Shown one piece after another: positions 1 to 5,360 of a stretch of DNA of 5,782 nt. Numbering within the stretch: position 1 is the stretch's first letter; each line of letters begins with the position of its first letter. Source of the stretch: an uncultured bacterium (GTDB lineage: Bacteria > Auribacterota > Tritonobacteria > UBA1439); NCBI GenBank assembly GCA_937858775.1, contig CALLYX010000215.1, positions 1 to 5,782 of the forward strand, given 5' to 3'. A model generated the notes under the pieces. It was not told where the DNA came from, ran no database searches, and saw only the letters and a list, made by a program, of their open reading frames with translations. Position numbers and translations under genes: made by a program.

Positions 1-106
1 CTCTTCATCTACTGGCGGGCATTACGGATCTCCCAGGGCGTTGCCGCTGATGATCGATGCCGTCGGGATCGCATTCCGCACCGTCCGGGACGGGCACCGG
101 GGGATA
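1..106 (+). repeat. Dispersed repeat, copy A (right-truncated)
   Basis: Bases 10-106 align without gaps to 1909-2005 (copy B), with three mismatches clustered at 20-23; the rest is identical. Bases 1-9 also resemble the B flank, so the element probably continues to the left of the window. The match stops abruptly after 106, where B continues for another 148 bases. The open frames crossing it, on either strand, look like by-products of high GC rather than genes. Together with copy B it forms a direct repeat around the abiE operon. Confidence 0.85.
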
Positions 107-136
107 ATCGTCTGTCAGAACTGATGATTTGGCGAC

Positions 137-164
137 TTCACAGGTCCTGACCAGCAAAGATAAT
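137..164 (+). promoter_or_regulatory. Candidate promoter of the abiE operon
   Basis: A TTCACA box (137-142, one mismatch to the sigma70 -35) is followed after 16 bp by GATAAT (159-164, one mismatch to the -10). Transcription would begin near 171, just before the inverted repeat at 175-193, giving a leader of about 39 nt. A weaker alternative -10 is TATAGT at 184-189, inside that inverted repeat, but no good -35 lies 16-18 bp upstream of it. Confidence 0.5.
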
Positions 165-174
165 CTTGCATCAG

Positions 175-193
175 GGTTACGAATATAGTAACC
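175..193. promoter_or_regulatory. Inverted repeat in abiE leader, candidate AbiEi operator
   Basis: GGTTAC (175-180) and GTAACC (188-193) are perfect 6-bp arms around a 7-bp AT-rich spacer, centred about 26 bp before the abiEi start. AbiEi-type antitoxins are known to repress their own operon by binding inverted repeats in the promoter region, so this is the natural candidate. It could also fold as an RNA hairpin in the leader. The position is seen; the binding is inferred. Confidence 0.5.
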
Positions 194-209
194 TGTCCGC
201 ATAAATAAT

Positions 210-863
210 ATGCAGGCGCTCACAGAGAAGCTCTACTTGATTGCTCCACCTGGCGGTCTGTTCGACGAATCGGTCGTCAGGAATCTATTCCCTTCCACCA
301 GCGCAGGCGGCAGGAAACTACTCGTCCACCGGGCCTCTGCAAAAGGAGAGATTCTGCGGCTGAAACCCGGCCTCTACTGTCTCGCCCCTGACTACCGTAA
401 ATCGACTCTGCATCCGTTCGTCGTCGCCGCCGCCTTGCATTCGCCTTCGCACGTCAGCATGGAGTCCGCGCTCGCATATCACGGTCTTATCCCGGAAGCG
501 GTATATCAGGTCTCCAGCGTCACCATAGGGCGGACCCGGCGTTTCAAAACCCCCTTGGGGGTGTTCACATTCTCCCGCGTCCCGACCATTGACCCGATGG
601 CCGGAGTGAGGGCTGAGAAGGTCGACGCCAGCGGGTGGGCCTTCGTGGCATCACCTATCCGAGCGATTGCCGATCTCGTGTATCTCCGAAAGGAAATCCG
701 ATGGGAGAGTGACGGGTTGAGATTTCTGACCGATTCATTGCGCATCGATGAAGACGAAATGCGCCGGATGCATCGAGCGGATCTTGACGAAGTGCATCGC
801 GGTTTCAAGAACCTCCGGACCAAATCGTATCTGGAAGGTCTTCGCAAGGAGCTTTCGAGATGA
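210..863 (+). CDS. abiEi: AbiEi-type antitoxin and autorepressor (type IV TA)
   Basis: 217 aa, recognised as an AbiEi-family protein. This is the antitoxin of the type IV AbiE system, which opposes the toxin without a stable protein complex and represses its own operon. Residues about 1-60 fit the winged-helix DNA-binding region, ending in the typical 'G-E-I-x-R-L-K-P-G-L-Y' wing. They are followed by the family signature 'H-P-F-V-V-A-A-A-L ... S-x-E-S-A-L-A-Y-H-G-L-I-P-E' and 'S-V-T-I-G-R-T-R-R-F-x-T-P-L-G-V-F' (about 68-120), then the C-terminal domain linked to toxin neutralisation. An in-frame TAA at 189-191 rules out a longer start. No Shine-Dalgarno is visible before the ATG, so initiation may be weak. 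The stop overlaps the toxin start by 4 bp (ATGA). Length and motifs look intact. Confidence 0.9.
   Translation: MQALTEKLYLIAPPGGLFDESVVRNLFPSTSAGGRKLLVHRASAKGEILRLKPGLYCLAPDYRKSTLHPFVVAAALHSPSHVSMESALAYHGLIPEAVYQVSSVTIGRTRRFKTPLGVFTFSRVPTIDPMAGVRAEKVDASGWAFVASPIRAIADLVYLRKEIRWESDGLRFLTDSLRIDEDEMRRMHRADLDEVHRGFKNLRTKSYLEGLRKELSR
846..851 (+). promoter_or_regulatory. Shine-Dalgarno for abiEii
   Basis: AAGGAG lies 8 bp before the abiEii ATG, inside the 3' end of abiEi. With the ATGA overlap it supports coupled translation. The antitoxin gene lacks such a site, so the toxin start appears stronger than the antitoxin start. Confidence 0.7.
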
Positions 864-1747
864 TCAACAAGGTGCTCCAGAACAGGCTCAAGGACTACTC
901 CCCTGCGAATGCCCTGGAACAGGAGAACGTCCTGCAGGAACTTATGCAGCACTATGTGCTCGCAAGCCTCTCGAGGGCCCGTCTCTTCTCCCGTGCGGTG
1001 TTTCACGGAGGCACCTGTCTGAGAATCCTCTACGGCACGAATCGTTTCTCCCGGGATCTTGATTTCGTTACGCGGGAGCCGGATCCGGCATTTACACTCA
1101 GGCCGTACCTGGCCAAGGTCCAGGAGGATTGCGCGGCGGCGGGCATCCGCTTCGAGTGTCAGGACAGGGCCGCCATCGAGAAGACGGTCCGGAAGGCCTT
1201 TCTGAAGACCGACTCGATCGGGCAGATCGTCGACATCGAACTGCCCTACGCACGGAATGCCTCAAGAACGATCCGAATCAAGCTCGAGGTGGACATAAAT
1301 CCCCCCGCCGGCGCGACATTCGAGACGAGGTTCATCACGTTCCCCGTGACCGCGGCCATCACCTCGATGACTCTCGAATCCGGTTTCGGCTCCAAATCCC
1401 ACGCGTTGCTGTGCAGGGAGTACACCAAGGGCAGGGACTGGTACGATTTCCTCTGGTATGCGTCCAGGAACGTGCTTCCGAACCTGGAGTTGCTCGCGAA
1501 TGCCCTGGACCAGCAGGGGCCGTGGGCCGGTACGAGGCCCGAGGTTAGCGTCGACTGGTACCTCGCTCGGATGGAGAAGCGCATCGGCGAGATCGACTGG
1601 AAGGCCGCGAGGGAGGACGTCGCGAGATTCATCATGTCTGTGGAGCAGGAAGGCATCGCGCTGTGGTCAAGGGAGCTGTTCTTCCAGACGCTTGAACGAC
1701 TCGCGAAAAGACTCCGTGGTACAGGCGCTCATCGACCTGAAAATTGA
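860..1747 (+). CDS. abiEii: AbiEii-type nucleotidyltransferase toxin (type IV TA)
   Basis: 295 aa, a typical length for AbiEii, the nucleotidyltransferase toxin of the type IV AbiE system. Family members are DNA polymerase beta-like nucleotidyltransferases; AbiEii binds GTP, and the related mycobacterial MenT toxins modify tRNA 3' ends. Visible motifs: 'F-H-G-G-T-C-L-R' (48-55) leading to 'R-F-S-R-D-L-D-F' (62-69), the nucleotide-binding GG and the metal-binding D66/D68; an acidic strand 'K-L-E-V-D' (141-145) that can supply the third carboxylate; and 'K-S-H-A-L-L-C-R' (179-186) plus 'K-G-R-D-W-Y-D-F' (190-197), the family's C-terminal signature. No key residue is missing, so the enzyme is probably active. 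It starts at the ATGA overlap with abiEi, and a strong hairpin begins 30 bp after its stop. Its exact substrate cannot be read from the sequence. Confidence 0.92.
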   Translation: MINKVLQNRLKDYSPANALEQENVLQELMQHYVLASLSRARLFSRAVFHGGTCLRILYGTNRFSRDLDFVTREPDPAFTLRPYLAKVQEDCAAAGIRFECQDRAAIEKTVRKAFLKTDSIGQIVDIELPYARNASRTIRIKLEVDINPPAGATFETRFITFPVTAAITSMTLESGFGSKSHALLCREYTKGRDWYDFLWYASRNVLPNLELLANALDQQGPWAGTRPEVSVDWYLARMEKRIGEIDWKAAREDVARFIMSVEQEGIALWSRELFFQTLERLAKRLRGTGAHRPEN

Positions 1748-1776
1748 GAATAGGGCGGTGATCAGGCGGAAGGCAA

Positions 1777-1802
1777 AGGGGGAGGCCCGACGGCCTCCCC
1801 CT
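1777..1802 (+). terminator. Strong hairpin ending the abiE operon
   Basis: AGGGGGAGGCC and GGCCTCCCCCT form a perfect 11-bp stem around a CGAC loop, 30 bp after the abiEii stop. There is no U-run after it on the + strand, so it is a stem-only terminator or 3' mRNA stabiliser. Its right arm overlaps the start of copy B of the dispersed repeat, so it may be part of that element. Confidence 0.6.
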
Positions 1803-1880
1803 GAAAATGGCCGGCTGGGACGATCCCGGTCTTGCGGCCTGGACGACCTTCGGACCGCCGTATCTTTCCGAAGACGAAGA

Positions 1881-1900
1881 GAGAGCCCTTGCGGGCTCTC
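1881..1900. repeat. Perfect 8-bp hairpin within repeat copy B
   Basis: GAGAGCCC and GGGCTCTC pair perfectly around TTGC. The hairpin sits in the segment present in copy B and missing from copy C. It could act as a back-up terminator for abiE, though no T-run follows it on either strand. Confidence 0.55.
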
Positions 1901-2055
1901 CCTTCACTTACTGGCGGGAACGACGGATCTCCCAGGGCGTTGCCGCTGATGATCGATGCCGTCGGGATCGCATTCCGCACCGTCCGGGACGGGCACCGGG
2001 GGATATGCGTGGTAGGGGGGCGCGACGTGTGCCGTTTACGTGGGGAGGGCCGAGT

Positions 2056-2072
2056 GGGCGAACGCTTCGCCC
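2056..2072. repeat. Conserved hairpin in the repeat (copy B); same in copy C at 5625-5641
   Basis: GGGCGAA and TTCGCCC pair around CGC. A second hairpin, CCCGGC / GCCGGG, follows at 2072-2087. The first is unchanged in copy C. In the second, a change at 5656 (A for G at 2087) removes the outermost pair. In the minus direction these lie 67-98 bp past the propeller stop codon, so they may serve as 3' end structures for that gene. Confidence 0.6.
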
Positions 2073-2153
2073 CCGGCGGCTGCCGGGAGCGGGGCGCATG
2101 AATACGTGGCGACCAGGTGCCGAGATGCGCTTCCCGTGCCGCGGGGAAACCCG

Positions 2154-3710
2154 TTATTTGACTCTCAGCACTTCCCTGTCCACCGTGCCGAAGTAGAAGA
2201 GGTTGGAGGCGGAGATGGTCCGCGTCATATCCACCGCGCCGCCCTCAAGGGCGTAGGCGCCCGTCGGTATGCCGGAGAAGTTCGCCGAGAGCGCGGGGTA
2301 TCCCATGATGGGCTCTGTCGTCATGATGGTCCCCGCCGCGAAGCCGAGGTACGGCACGGGCGAGGCCGTGAACCCGACGCCCCGCTGGTAGTAGAGCGTC
2401 GAGCCGTCCGCCATCAGCACGCGCACGAATGGGTAGCACGGGACCGTGAGCGGCCAGACGTCCGCGGTCACGGAGATCGAGCCCGTCGTCCCGTACTCCG
2501 CCTTGTCCGCCGTGAGATCTATCGGCGGCGTCGGGGTGGGGGTCGGCGTCAGGGTCGCCGCGGGCGTCGAGGTCGGAGATGGCGTCGGGGTGGGCACGGA
2601 TCCTTGCTTGAGACAGTATAGGCGATTATCCGAAGACCCGATGTACAGATCCCCGTCACTTCCCAGGGCCGGGGATGAGGACCAGATAGCGCGGCCGGTG
2701 ATGAAACTCCAGGCAAGCGCACCCTCGGCATCGAAGGAGTAGACGCGGTTGTCCCTGGAGCCAACGTACACGTGCCCGTCGCTCCCCACGGCCGGCGAGG
2801 AGTGCACCACGCCTGCCGTCGCGTAGCTCCATCCAAGCGCACCGCCCGGGGTGATGGCATAGAGGCGGTTGTCGTAGGAACCGATATACACGGTCCCGTC
2901 GCTTCCCAGCGCTGGAGAGGACTGAACGAAGTTGCCGGTCGTAAAGCTCCATATCAGCGATCCTGTCGAGGTCAGCGCGTAGACCTGTTGATCGAAGGAT
3001 CCAATGTACACCCGCCCGTCGCTCCCGATCGCCGGGGAGGAACAGGTGATCCAGTTGGTCGTGGGAAAGGTCCAAGACAGCGCGCCCGCCGAAGTGATCG
3101 CATAGACACGATAGTCCTTCGACCCGAAATACACGGTCCCGTCGCTCCCCAACGCAGGCGATGATTGTACTTCACCGCCGGTCGGATAGTCCCAGGAATA
3201 CTCGCCTGAGGATTTGAAGGCGTAGAGATGTCCATCATGAGACCCGATGTACACGCCTCCGTCCGTCCCGATGGCGGGGGAGGAGAAGATCCGACCGCCC
3301 GTCAGATAACTCCAGGAGAGCTTGCCGGCGGACGTGCACGCATAGACGCGATTATCATTGGCCGCAAAATAGACGACCCCGTTGCTCCCCAGTGCCGGGG
3401 ATGGATAATCAATGGTATTTCCAGTGGCATAGCTCCAGACAAACGAACCCGCAGAGGTGAAGACGTAGAGACACTTGCTTTCGTAAGGACTGACATATAC
3501 GCGTCCATCGCTCCCGATCGCCGGGGAGGACGAAACCTGCCCGTTGGTCAGATAGCTCCACGAAAGATGTGGACCTGACGGACCGGGATAATCGCTCCGT
3601 CCAGAATGGCGGATGTCGCGCCGGAACATCGGCCAGGGGGAATCCGCGGGCTGGGCGTTGAGAGGGAGCACGAAGGCGAGCAGTGCGATGACGGCAACCG
3701 CGGTTTTCAT
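2154..3710 (-). CDS. Exported PQQ-type beta-propeller protein with Pro/Thr linker and C-terminal module
   Basis: 518 aa. Residues 1-19 form a Sec signal peptide (hydrophobic core, cleavage likely after L-N-A). Next is 'W-P-M-F-R-R-D-x-R-H-S-G-R-S' (26-39), a common lead-in to bacterial PQQ-like propellers. Eight repeats of 40-42 aa begin near residues 61, 103, 143, 183, 224, 264, 304 and 345, with consensus 'SSPAxGSDGxVYxGSxDxRxYAxxxxGxxxWS'; this matches an eight-bladed propeller. Residues 371-397 are a Pro/Thr-rich flexible linker. Residues 398-518 are a beta-rich module ending 'DREVLRVK', also seen at the end of the next gene (5753-5782). No catalytic site is evident, so a structural or binding role outside the cytoplasm is likely; the ligand is unknown. 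The start is set by the AAGGAGG site 4 bp upstream. It appears to be transcribed alone. Confidence 0.88.
   Translation of the reverse strand: MKTAVAVIALLAFVLPLNAQPADSPWPMFRRDIRHSGRSDYPGPSGPHLSWSYLTNGQVSSSPAIGSDGRVYVSPYESKCLYVFTSAGSFVWSYATGNTIDYPSPALGSNGVVYFAANDNRVYACTSAGKLSWSYLTGGRIFSSPAIGTDGGVYIGSHDGHLYAFKSSGEYSWDYPTGGEVQSSPALGSDGTVYFGSKDYRVYAITSAGALSWTFPTTNWITCSSPAIGSDGRVYIGSFDQQVYALTSTGSLIWSFTTGNFVQSSPALGSDGTVYIGSYDNRLYAITPGGALGWSYATAGVVHSSPAVGSDGHVYVGSRDNRVYSFDAEGALAWSFITGRAIWSSSPALGSDGDLYIGSSDNRLYCLKQGSVPTPTPSPTSTPAATLTPTPTPTPPIDLTADKAEYGTTGSISVTADVWPLTVPCYPFVRVLMADGSTLYYQRGVGFTASPVPYLGFAAGTIMTTEPIMGYPALSANFSGIPTGAYALEGGAVDMTRTISASNLFYFGTVDREVLRVK
2520..2600 (-). other. Pro/Thr linker between propeller and C-terminal module
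   Basis: Encodes residues 371-397, alternating Pro and Thr with some Ser and Ala. Such linkers join domains of exported proteins and are often glycosylated. It divides the protein into a repeat part and a module that recurs in another gene. Confidence 0.7.
2601..3530 (-). repeat. Eight tandem coding repeats of about 120 nt
   Basis: This is the nucleotide side of the propeller blades. Eight units of 120-126 nt each encode a core of the form SSPA-x-GSDG-x-VY-x-GS. Similarity between units is visible in the DNA as well as the protein. They explain the periodic pattern in this stretch and the many false antisense frames. Confidence 0.85.
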
Positions 3711-3714
3711 GGGG

Positions 3715-3721
3715 CCTCCTT
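3715..3721 (-). promoter_or_regulatory. Shine-Dalgarno of the propeller gene
   Basis: Read on the minus strand, AAGGAGG is followed by CCCC and then the ATG at 3710. A near-perfect anti-SD match at 4-bp spacing supports this start. Confidence 0.8.
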
Positions 3722-3754
3722 GGAGGCGGGCGGGTGCCGTGCGCCCGCATCAGC

Positions 3755-3782
3755 ACGATAGCACATTGGAGTATGCCGTCAA
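3755..3782 (-). promoter_or_regulatory. Promoter of the propeller gene
   Basis: On the minus strand, TTGACG (3782-3777) is followed after 16 bp by TATCGT (3760-3755), preceded by TGC (an extended -10). An AT-rich patch lies just upstream of the -35. The 5' leader would be about 35-40 nt and includes the AAGGAGG site. Confidence 0.6.
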
Positions 3783-3794
3783 CGGAATATTATG

Positions 3795-3875
3795 CTGGAG
3801 TTTCCCCAGTTTTCGGATAAGAGGTGAAACGCACACATAAACCTGAAAAACTGGGGATACAATATCCCCAGTTTT
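3795..3875. repeat. AAAACTGGGGA inverted-box cluster
   Basis: TCCCCAGTTTT occurs at 3803-3813 and 3865-3875, and its complement AAAACTGGGGA at 3847-3857. The last two form a perfect 13-bp inverted repeat with a CAA loop (3847-3875). A smaller hairpin, CTGG...CCAG with one internal mismatch, lies at 3795-3809. The cluster begins about 12 bp upstream of the propeller gene's -35, so it could be an operator; the 29-bp hairpin could also be a bidirectional terminator or a remnant end of a small mobile element. I do not recognise the family. Confidence 0.65.
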
Positions 3876-4171
3876 GAGAATCGCAGGACAAGGAATGAGC
3901 GCTCTAATCGGCCCCATTACAATGGATTACGTTCCACCTGGCCTGCTTCTCGAGGGCTGCCACAAAGCAGTGTTGTTCCGATTTCTTGTAACCGCAAGCG
4001 CTCTTATTCAGAAATGGCGGATTCCACTTCTTGAAAGTGCGAACCCGCGTCTTACCAATATGCTATGACTTTCCATGGCTAAATAATGGGGAATGTCCCG
4101 AATATTATGGGGTTCATCTCCCCGAAAAAGCCGGCGATTAACAGCCGCTAAAAATGGAATGGACATCATTG

Positions 4172-4194
4172 ATCTCCTTCCATAGCGAGGAGAT
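4172..4194. repeat. 7-bp hairpin in gene-poor stretch
   Basis: ATCTCCT and AGGAGAT pair perfectly around a 9-nt loop. No flanking gene or T-run gives it a role. Confidence 0.4.
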
Positions 4195-4323
4195 GGGCGA
4201 ATAGCCGCCTGCAGAAAGAAGGTCTCCGATCTCCGTCGCGAGCACAGCGCCGTTTATTCATTCGAGCGAACGAATATTGCCGGTCAGCTCATCAGCCCTG
4301 ATGGAGTTGTTGCGCGGATCAAT

Positions 4324-4340
4324 GCCGCGCCCGCCGCGGC
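4324..4340 (-). terminator. GC-rich hairpin after the nucleotidyltransferase gene
   Basis: GCCGCG and CGCGGC pair around a 5-nt loop, about 15 bp beyond the stop codon at 4355 in the minus direction. No U-run follows, so termination strength is uncertain. Confidence 0.4.
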
Positions 4341-4349
4341 GCACGGATC

Positions 4350-4388
4350 TTACACTACGATGGCTTCGCGGAGGCGGGTTGTAGTGTA
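4350..4388. repeat. TACACTAC / GTAGTGTA box pair over the nucleotidyltransferase stop codon
   Basis: TTACACTAC at 4350-4358 faces TGTAGTGTA at 4380-4388. The same two 9-mers with the same 30-bp offset occur at 5361-5369 and 5391-5399, over the promoter of this operon. Here the left box contains the TAG stop of the nucleotidyltransferase gene and the right box lies in its last codons. The intervening bases do not resemble those of the promoter pair, so only the boxes and their spacing are conserved. Confidence 0.8.
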
Positions 4389-5053
4389 CGCCGGAGGGCG
4401 GCGATCTCCTCGTCGTACAGCGGCAACGACTCCCCGGCCCTCTCCAGCACCCGGAGGATCGCCCTCCTCCATCCGGCCGGAAGGGAGATGAAGAGGGTCC
4501 GGAGCTCGCCTCCGTCCGCAACGGCCGCGGTGCAGATCGCCTGCTCCAGGTCCTTCAGGGATTTCTCGATCTTCCGCCTCCTCGAGGCGATGAGCAGCTT
4601 GTGCAGGCAGAAATTCGCCGGATGCGGGACCCGGATGTCGACGCCCTGATCGCGCACGGTGATCGGATCGTCCAGGAGCATGGACACGAACCGCAGGGGT
4701 ATGGCGCTGATCCCGAGCTTGTCTATCCGGATCGCGCGATCGGTGCCGCGTCCCTTCTCCGGCGTGATGAACTCGATCTTCACCTCCTCGTTCCACAGGA
4801 ACAGGGAGCCGTCGCTGTTGAAATCGCGGTTGAACCCTAGGGCCTGCAGCCGGTCGACGAACAGGGCGTGCTTCCTCCCGCCGTACGGATTGGGGATCAG
4901 GAAGTCGATGTCCTGCGTCTTCAGGGGGATGCCCCGCGCGCCGAGCTTCCTCTGGTAGCACCAGAAGCACCAGCTGCCGATGAGGGCGACACCCTCGTCG
5001 AAGAGGCCATCGTCCGCGAACAGCTTCAGGATCCTGGAGATGGTCCGTATCAT
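4355..5053 (-). CDS. NTP_transf_8 / GSU2403-type nucleotidyltransferase-fold protein
   Basis: 232 aa. The fold is indicated by 'A-L-I-G-S-W-C-F' (23-30) followed by 'K-T-Q-D-I-D-F' (45-51): the GS motif and the metal-binding D48/D50 of DNA polymerase beta-like nucleotidyltransferases, with a later 'V-K-I-E-F' (91-95) offering the third acidic residue. 'H-P-A-N-F-C-L-H-K-L-L-I-A-S' (144-157) is typical of the GSU2403 group (Pfam NTP_transf_8 as I recall it). It would transfer a nucleotide to an unknown acceptor; catalytic residues appear intact. The start overlaps the stop of the 99-aa gene by ATGA, and no good Shine-Dalgarno is present, so translation is probably coupled. The C-terminal 11 or so codons and the stop lie within a TACACTAC box pair. 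A toxin role, as for AbiEii, is inference from layout only. Confidence 0.8.
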   Translation of the reverse strand: MIRTISRILKLFADDGLFDEGVALIGSWCFWCYQRKLGARGIPLKTQDIDFLIPNPYGGRKHALFVDRLQALGFNRDFNSDGSLFLWNEEVKIEFITPEKGRGTDRAIRIDKLGISAIPLRFVSMLLDDPITVRDQGVDIRVPHPANFCLHKLLIASRRRKIEKSLKDLEQAICTAAVADGGELRTLFISLPAGWRRAILRVLERAGESLPLYDEEIAALRRTLQPASAKPS

Positions 5054-5349
5054 GACTTGCCGCCGACCCGCTGAAGCAGCCTCAGTGCCTCGTTCACTTC
5101 CCTTAGTTGCCTCTTCAGCTTTACGCGCGCCCGCACATCCTTCATAAGGGCTTCCGGCCGCTTGCTGCCGAGATACTTGTGGACCACCTTGCCGCCGACC
5201 CGCTGCTGCAGGTAGTAGTATTTCCTCCCCGATATGATTCGCTCCTTCACACTGCCCTTGGGCAGATTGACGAGCCTGCGCTCGATCCTCCGCTTGATGT
5301 CGAGGTAGTACTGCCTGCTTTCCCGCAACACGCCCTTGAGGACGATCAT
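5050..5349 (-). CDS. Small basic protein, coupled partner of the nucleotidyltransferase
   Basis: 99 aa, rich in Lys and Arg. Residues 1-28 are helical and charged. A central segment 'L-P-K-G-S-V-K-E-R-I-I-S-G-R-K-Y-Y-Y-L' (29-47) continuing 'Q-Q-R-V-G-G-K-V-V-H-K-Y-L-G' (48-61) resembles small bacterial domains of unknown function (DUF6788-like, from memory); the C-terminal third (62-95) looks like an amphipathic helix or short coiled coil. The ATG at 5349 is chosen because AGGAGT lies 5 bp before it; an upstream frame extension to 5379 would start inside the promoter. Its gene overlaps the nucleotidyltransferase gene by 4 bp. By position it could be an antitoxin or repressor, but no helix-turn-helix is recognisable. 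'QRVGGK' recurs at the very C-terminus. Confidence 0.72.
   Translation of the reverse strand: MIVLKGVLRESRQYYLDIKRRIERRLVNLPKGSVKERIISGRKYYYLQQRVGGKVVHKYLGSKRPEALMKDVRARVKLKRQLREVNEALRLLQRVGGKS
5056..5205 (-). repeat. 18-bp direct repeat within the 99-aa gene
   Basis: An identical 18-mer occurs at 5056-5073 and 5188-5205, 132 bp (44 codons) apart and in frame. Each copy encodes Q-R-V-G-G-K, at residues 49-54 and 93-98. The second copy sits one residue before the stop. Confidence 0.85.
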
Positions 5350-5354
5350 ACGCG

Positions 5355-5360
5355 ACTCCT
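5355..5360 (-). promoter_or_regulatory. Shine-Dalgarno fixing the start of the 99-aa gene
   Basis: On the minus strand AGGAGT is followed by CGCGT and then ATG at 5349. It directly adjoins the proximal TACACTAC arm, so a protein bound there, or RNA pairing of the arms, could affect both transcription and translation. Confidence 0.75.

Larger units (their letters stand above)
1790..2153. repeat. Dispersed repeat, copy B (long form)
   Basis: The longest of three copies. Bases 1912-2153 match 5481-5752 (copy C) at about 95% (some 11 mismatches over 242 bases, plus one 30-bp gap). Bases 1792-1821 match 5461-5490 at 25 of 30. Between them B carries about 90-100 bp that C lacks, including the hairpin at 1881-1900. 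Bases 1909-2005 match copy A. The right end touches the stop codon of the propeller gene and the similarity continues into that gene. Small hairpins lie at 2056-2072 and 2072-2087. The stretch 1748-2153 otherwise holds no convincing gene. Confidence 0.9.
3876..4349. other. Gene-poor stretch, decayed-looking sequence
   Basis: About 470 bases with no supported gene and lower GC than the flanking genes. On the minus strand 3904-4062 is open for 52 codons with a plausible composition (a 'CGYKKSEQHCF'-like core) but has no usable start and is bounded by stops on both sides. On the plus strand a short frame from ATG 3895 to 4068 covers the same bases, with AAGGA directly against the ATG. Neither looks like a working gene; a fragment of a lost gene or of a dispersed repeat is likelier. 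Short stems include ATCTCCT / AGGAGAT at 4172-4194 and weak GGGG / CCCC stems at 4089-4123. Confidence 0.5.

Noticed and set aside
1129..1949. Plus-strand frames overlapping abiEii (1129-1548 and 1458-1949)
   Set aside because: Arg/Cys/Ser-rich shadows of an intact gene in another frame; no motif.
1949..2101. A 50-codon plus-strand frame present intact in repeat copies B (1949-2101) and C (5518-5670)
   Set aside because: Most differences between the copies change the amino acid, there is no Shine-Dalgarno, and copy A has only part of it. The frame is kept because the repeat is recent and GC-rich, not because it is translated.
2601..3530. Periodic repeats as a CRISPR array
   Set aside because: The period of about 120 nt, imperfect units and continuous reading frame identify protein blades; there are no identical short repeats with unique spacers.
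2040..3578. Long plus-strand frames opposite the propeller gene
   Set aside because: They are Arg/Gly/Val-rich and periodic, reflecting the complement of the 120-nt blade repeats and the Pro/Thr linker; the minus-strand reading has a signal peptide and clear domains.
3874..4068. 64-codon plus-strand frame as a small gene
   Set aside because: Its start would be a TTG inside the 29-bp hairpin; the internal ATG at 3895 has AAGGA immediately against it with no spacing, and the product has no recognisable feature.
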